The translations under genes were made by a program, and so were the position numbers. This document shows, piece after piece, positions 61,100 to 64,000 of a stretch of 64,000 nt of DNA (its first letter is position 1; the number at the start of each line of letters is the position of its first letter). Source of the stretch: Bradyrhizobium sp. AZCC 1693. GTDB lineage: Bacteria > Pseudomonadota > Alphaproteobacteria > Rhizobiales > Xanthobacteraceae. The stretch covers positions 7,377,001 through 7,441,000 of the forward strand of contig NZ_JAZHSD010000001.1 in NCBI RefSeq assembly GCF_036924745.1. Reading direction: 5' to 3'. Below the pieces are notes generated by a model that had not been told where the DNA came from, did no database searches, and was given only the letters and a program-made list of their open reading frames with translations.

Positions 61100-61214
61100 G
61101 TCGCGCTTCTGATGCAATGCCTTGATATTTCTGGATGTTCGCCGGGGCATGGTGCGGCGGCGGCTTCACCACGATGGGCGAAACTGCCGTACGTCGGCAG
61201 ATTTTGCCGGGCTA

Positions 61215-61229
61215 TTTACGCATCATTAA
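61215..61229 (+). promoter_or_regulatory. Near-consensus CtrA box upstream of fliX
   Basis: TTTACGCATCATTAA is TTTA-N7-TTAA, one base from the CtrA pattern, and lies 48 bases before fliX ATG. In Caulobacter fliX is CtrA-controlled. An AAGGAGG follows at 61234 but is too far from the ATG to be its RBS. Confidence 0.45.
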
Positions 61230-61276
61230 CCATAAGGAGGCGAAGGTCCCTCTATTCTCACGCCGAGATCACCACG

Positions 61277-61690
61277 ATGCGCATCTACGGACCGAACGGC
61301 ACCACGCTTGGATCGCCAGCGAGTAACACGCGGCGAACCAGTTCGACCGGCTTCTCGCTGCCGGAAGCACCGTCGGCTCCCGAGGAGCCGCGCTCGGCCG
61401 CAGCGCCCAGGGCCGCCGGCAACATCGATGCGCTGCTGGCGCTGCAGGGCGTCGAGGATCCGACCGAGCGCCGCAAGCGTTCGGTGGCACGGGGCAGGGG
61501 CGCGCTCGACGTGCTCGACGAACTCAAGATCGGACTGCTCTCCGGCAATCTCGATGCTTCCACCGTGAACCGGCTGCGCGATGCCGCTGCCAATCTGAAG
61601 TCCTCCTCCGGCGATCCAGGCCTCGACGCGGTATTGTCCGAGATCGAGCTGCGGGTTGAAGTCGAGTTGGCAAAGGCCGGACAGTTCTAG
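61277..61690 (+). CDS. fliX: Flagellar assembly trans-acting factor FliX
   Basis: A 137-residue FliX, the partner of the sigma-54 activator FlbD in Caulobacter, which couples class II basal-body assembly to class III gene expression. Visible features are the start 'MRIYGPNGT', the helical core 'NIDALLALQGVEDPTERRKRSVARGRGALDVLDELKIGLLSG' in parts, and 'EIELRVEVELAKAG' at the end. It fits the sigma-54 promoter found at flgE. It is divergent from flgI. The RBS directly before ATG 61277 is weak (GAG). Confidence 0.92.
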   Translation: MRIYGPNGTTLGSPASNTRRTSSTGFSLPEAPSAPEEPRSAAAPRAAGNIDALLALQGVEDPTERRKRSVARGRGALDVLDELKIGLLSGNLDASTVNRLRDAAANLKSSSGDPGLDAVLSEIELRVEVELAKAGQF

Positions 61691-61698
61691 ATTCGGGG

Positions 61699-61803
61699 TG
61701 TCGTTGCCCGGCTTGACCGGGCGCCCCAGTTTTCCAGAGGCGCTCGCGTTCGGCCGAGAGGCCGCGGCGTACTGGATGCCCCGCTTGAAGCGGGGCATGA
61801 CAG
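61699..61803. repeat. Intergenic repeat with two GC hairpins
   Basis: Hairpin GCCCGG-CTTGA-CCGGGC (61706-61722) and hairpin GCCCCGC-TTGAA-GCGGGGC (61778-61796) flank GCGTACTGGAT. This is a dispersed repeat type of Bradyrhizobium-like genomes. It lies between the convergent fliX and HxlR genes and may terminate both. Confidence 0.7.
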
Positions 61804-61814
61804 CGGTGGTTGAC

Positions 61815-62204
61815 TCACGCCGCGATATCCTTCCGCGCCGCGTCGTAACGGCGCTGCGCGTTCAACACCTCCTTGAGGTTCGCCTCCGCCCATTCCCGCA
61901 ACGGATCGACGGCGCCGGCGAGCGTCGCGCCGAGCGGCGTGATCGAATACTCCACCGTGACCGGCACAGTCGCGATCGCGCACCGCCGGATCAGTCCGTC
62001 GCGTTCGAGCGATTTGAGAACCTGGCTGAGCATCTTCTGCGAGATGCCTTCAATGGTGCGCCGTAACGCATTGAAACGCATCGGCTCGTCGCGCACGAGA
62101 AGCAGGATTAACACCGCCCATTTGTCGCCGACGCGATCGAGAATCTGGCGCGTCGGGCAATCGGCCGAATAGGCGTTCGGGGTTTTCGAATTGGCGGCTT
62201 TCAC
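61815..62204 (-). CDS. HxlR-family transcriptional regulator
   Basis: A 129-residue winged-helix protein of the HxlR (MarR-related) family. The conserved N-terminal Cys in 'ADCPTRQILDRVGDKWAVLILLLV' (often redox- or aldehyde-sensing) is present. 'RFNALRRTIEGISQKMLSQVLKSLERDGLI' and the wing 'VEYSITPLGATL' follow. It is divergent from an NAD(P)-binding reductase gene, the usual target of such regulators. An imperfect GATAC...GTATC repeat lies in the 114-base gap. Confidence 0.92.
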   Translation of the reverse strand: MKAANSKTPNAYSADCPTRQILDRVGDKWAVLILLLVRDEPMRFNALRRTIEGISQKMLSQVLKSLERDGLIRRCAIATVPVTVEYSITPLGATLAGAVDPLREWAEANLKEVLNAQRRYDAARKDIAA

Positions 62205-62318
62205 GGCGGTTACTCCGGCGTAATCAGGTGACCCAAAAGTGCTCTCTTCACACTTACATCCTTTTCGCTATCTAGTCACCATTGGATACCATATTCGCGT
62301 ATCGAAAGGGAGACTTCC

Positions 62319-62930
62319 ATGAAAATCGCCGTCATCGGCGCGTCCGGCAACGCCGGTTCGCGCATCACCGCCGAACTCGCCCGCCGCGGCCACAGCGTGA
62401 CCGCCATCGCCCGCCATCCCGAGAAGGTTGCTGCCCAAGCCAACGTGACACCGACCAGGGGCGACGTGACGGACCAGGCCGGCCTTGCCCGGCTGCTGGC
62501 CGGCCACGACGCCGCGATCAGCTCGGTTCATTTTCTTGACAGCGATCCGGTCAAGCTGATCGGGGCCGCCAGGGAATCGAAGGTCGGCCGCTACCTCGTC
62601 GTCGGCGGCGCCGGCAGCCTCGAAGTGGCCCCGGGGGTCCGCCTGGTGACCACCCCGGGCTTTCCCGTGGCATACAAGGCAGAAGCCGAGAAGGGCGCCG
62701 CCTTCCTCGACCTGCTCAAAGCCGAAAGGGAACTCAACTGGACCTTCCTGTCGCCCTCGGCCCTGTTTGTGGCCGGCGAGCGAACCGGCAAGTTCCGCCT
62801 CGGGACCGACCAGCTTTTGACCGCTGCCGACGGCAAAAGCTCGATTTCCTTCGAGGACTTCGCAGTTGCACTCGCCGACGAGATCGAACGCCCGGCCCAT
62901 ATACGCCAGCGCTTCACGGTCGGCTACTAA
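62319..62930 (+). CDS. NAD(P)-binding atypical SDR (NmrA/YwnB-like) reductase
   Basis: A 203-residue Rossmann protein: 'IAVIGASGNAGSRITAELARRGHSVTAIAR' (GxxGxxG), 'YLVVGGAGSLEV', and 'WTFLSPSALFVAGERTGKFRLGTDQLL' typical of the short YwnB-type NAD(P)H-binding family. The reaction is unknown; divergent HxlR regulators often control such quinone or aldehyde reductases. AGGGAGAC lies before ATG 62319. Confidence 0.88.
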   Translation: MKIAVIGASGNAGSRITAELARRGHSVTAIARHPEKVAAQANVTPTRGDVTDQAGLARLLAGHDAAISSVHFLDSDPVKLIGAARESKVGRYLVVGGAGSLEVAPGVRLVTTPGFPVAYKAEAEKGAAFLDLLKAERELNWTFLSPSALFVAGERTGKFRLGTDQLLTAADGKSSISFEDFAVALADEIERPAHIRQRFTVGY

Positions 62931-63084
62931 AGGACAGGCCGCCCCGATAGTTTTGCCTGTGCAAGGCCTTGGGGCGGTACTTCCACGGGGACGGACGATA
63001 TTGTCTGTGACAACCCGCCGCTATATAAGGCCGGCGCGGACGGACAATTTTCCGCCCCGCCTTGTACGTGAAGATGGGCTGGCC

Positions 63085-63495
63085 TTGGAAAAGTTGAAGA
63101 ATTATCGACCCTCCGAAAAAGAGCCTTTCATGAACGACCGCCAGCGCGATTATTTTCGCGCTAAGCTGCTGGCGTGGAAGGACGAGATCCTGAGGGAATC
63201 AAAGATTACCCTGCAGACCCTCCAGGAAGAGAACGTCAATCATCCCGATCTGGCTGATCGCGCCTCTTCCGAAACCGATCGCGCCATCGAACTGCGCGCC
63301 CGCGACCGCCAGCGCAAATTGATCTCCAAGATCGACGCCGCGCTGCAACGTATCGAGGACAACACCTACGGCTATTGCGAGGAGACCGGCGAGCCGATTT
63401 CGCTGAAGCGGCTGGAAGCCCGTCCGATCGCGACGCTGTCGGTGGAAGCGCAGGAACGCCACGAGAAGCGCGAGAAGGTTTACCGGGACGAGTAG
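63085..63495 (+). CDS. dksA: DksA-type RNA-polymerase-binding regulator without zinc-finger cysteines
   Basis: A 136-residue DksA: helical 'RDYFRAKLLAWKDEILRESKITLQTLQEE', then 'HPDLADRASSETDRAIELRARDRQRKLISKIDAAL' (coiled-coil tip with 'DLADRASSETD'). The former zinc-finger region 'YGYCEETGEPISLKRLEARPIATLSVEAQERHE' keeps one Cys of four. It acts with ppGpp on RNA polymerase. The conserved N-terminal extension 'EKLKNYRPSEKEPF' has counterparts in rhizobial DksA, so I prefer TTG 63085; ATG 63130 is the alternative. Upstream 62931-63084 may hold the promoter (TATATAA near 63023). Confidence 0.9.
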   Translation: MEKLKNYRPSEKEPFMNDRQRDYFRAKLLAWKDEILRESKITLQTLQEENVNHPDLADRASSETDRAIELRARDRQRKLISKIDAALQRIEDNTYGYCEETGEPISLKRLEARPIATLSVEAQERHEKREKVYRDE

Positions 63496-63567
63496 GGCAT
63501 TGAGGGGTGGCGACTGACCGTCCTGTGCGGTCAACGCTACGCGTTGCAAACAAGAAAGCCGCCGCCG

Positions 63568-64000
63568 ATGGACAAAATTCTCGCGGCCGCACAGATCATC
63601 GCCACCGCGCGCCGCAATCGCACGCCGCTGGCCGCGCTTCCGCCTGATCTTGTGCCAGGCGACGAGGCGGCAGGTTATCAGATACAGCGCGCGGTCCACG
63701 ATCTGCTGCTGCCGCAGACAGGCAGCCTGGTCGGTTACAAGATCGGCTGCACCAGCGCGGTGATGCAGCAATATCTCGACATCCCCCATCCCTGCGGCGG
63801 CGGTGTATTCGCCAAGGGCGTTCACGACAGCGGCGCCAAGCTACGATTCGGCGATTACGTTCGCGTCGGCGTCGAATGCGAGATCGCGGTGCGGCTCGCG
63901 CGCAATGTCGTGCCGACCGAAGCGCCGTTCACTGCGGAATGGGTGATGGAGGCGATCGAGGCCTACCACCCCGCGATCGAGATCGTCGACGACCGCTACG
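63568..64000 (+). CDS. 2-keto-4-pentenoate hydratase / FAH-family protein, N-terminal part
   Basis: 144 codons are visible before the window ends. 'LGYKIGCTSAVMQQYLDIPHPCGGGVFAKGV'-like sequence and 'VRVGVECEIAVRLARNV' with 'AIEAYHPAIEIVDDRY' match the MhpD/2-oxopent-4-enoate hydratase group of the fumarylacetoacetase superfamily. Glu residues in 'ECEIA' and 'PAIEIVDDR' are the expected metal ligands. These act in meta-cleavage pathways of aromatic compounds. ATG 63568 is the start; the C-terminus is missing. No associated pathway genes are visible. Confidence 0.85.
   Translation, partial: MDKILAAAQIIATARRNRTPLAALPPDLVPGDEAAGYQIQRAVHDLLLPQTGSLVGYKIGCTSAVMQQYLDIPHPCGGGVFAKGVHDSGAKLRFGDYVRVGVECEIAVRLARNVVPTEAPFTAEWVMEAIEAYHPAIEIVDDRY

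Overview
The window is high-GC alphaproteobacterial DNA. Gene content and style point to the Bradyrhizobium/Nitrobacteraceae group. The evidence is a Caulobacter-type flagellar set (FliX, FlbT, FlaF, CheL-like FlgJ) with one very large flagellin, a MocR regulator divergent from a DUF1127 gene, a TrxR-like ferredoxin-NADP reductase, a DksA lacking zinc-finger cysteines, and several intergenic repeat families typical of these genomes. No rRNA, tRNA, CRISPR, phage or insertion sequence was recognised. All functions come from reading the sequence; no database search was possible.

Layout. 1-5 kb: a truncated J-domain gene, an orphan LanC-like enzyme, a small unknown gene, an Ldh2-type dehydrogenase, a stand-alone AsnC effector domain and thiD. 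5-13.6 kb: an LpxH-like phosphoesterase followed by a broken glycosyltransferase, threonine/serine dehydratase, a secreted cytochrome-like/Vgb fusion, a secreted caspase-like protein, glutaminase and an MFS transporter. 13.6-21.6 kb: a lipid kinase, an Ala/Glu/Pro-rich protein, an MFS carrier, a dipeptide epimerase, and an Mla lipid-transport operon whose STAS-MlaE permease carries a +1 frameshift. 22-28.3 kb: a 1776-residue membrane-anchored coiled-coil protein resembling the polar-growth scaffold GPR/RgsE, divergent from an Hpt gene, with a perfect CtrA-type box between them. 28.3-48.5 kb: ferredoxin, thioesterase, FNR, several secreted or membrane proteins, YciF, MFS, S9 peptidase, an MHYT-PAS-GGDEF-EAL protein, MocR/DUF1127, UspA, SixA, a DAO-type oxidoreductase and MsrB. 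48.6-61.7 kb: the flagellar locus. 61.8-64 kb: HxlR regulator with its divergent reductase, dksA, and a truncated hydratase gene.

The flagellar locus is the most coherent system. flgE-flgK-flgL form one operon behind a textbook sigma-54 promoter. flbT and the flagellin gene diverge. flaF and a small unknown gene follow the flagellin. A FlaG-like gene, flgN, cheL/flgJ and flgI run on the minus strand, and fliX diverges from flgI. The hook protein, the hook-filament junction protein FlgL and the flagellin all carry versions of one inserted outer domain, duplicated in the flagellin. The flgE leader carries a perfect 12-bp inverted repeat whose second arm is the ribosome binding site.

Gene decay is visible in several places: a glycosyltransferase remnant, a periplasmic-binding-protein remnant, an AI-2E permease remnant, a 51-residue stub and the frameshifted mlaE. 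Each could be tested with closely related genomes.
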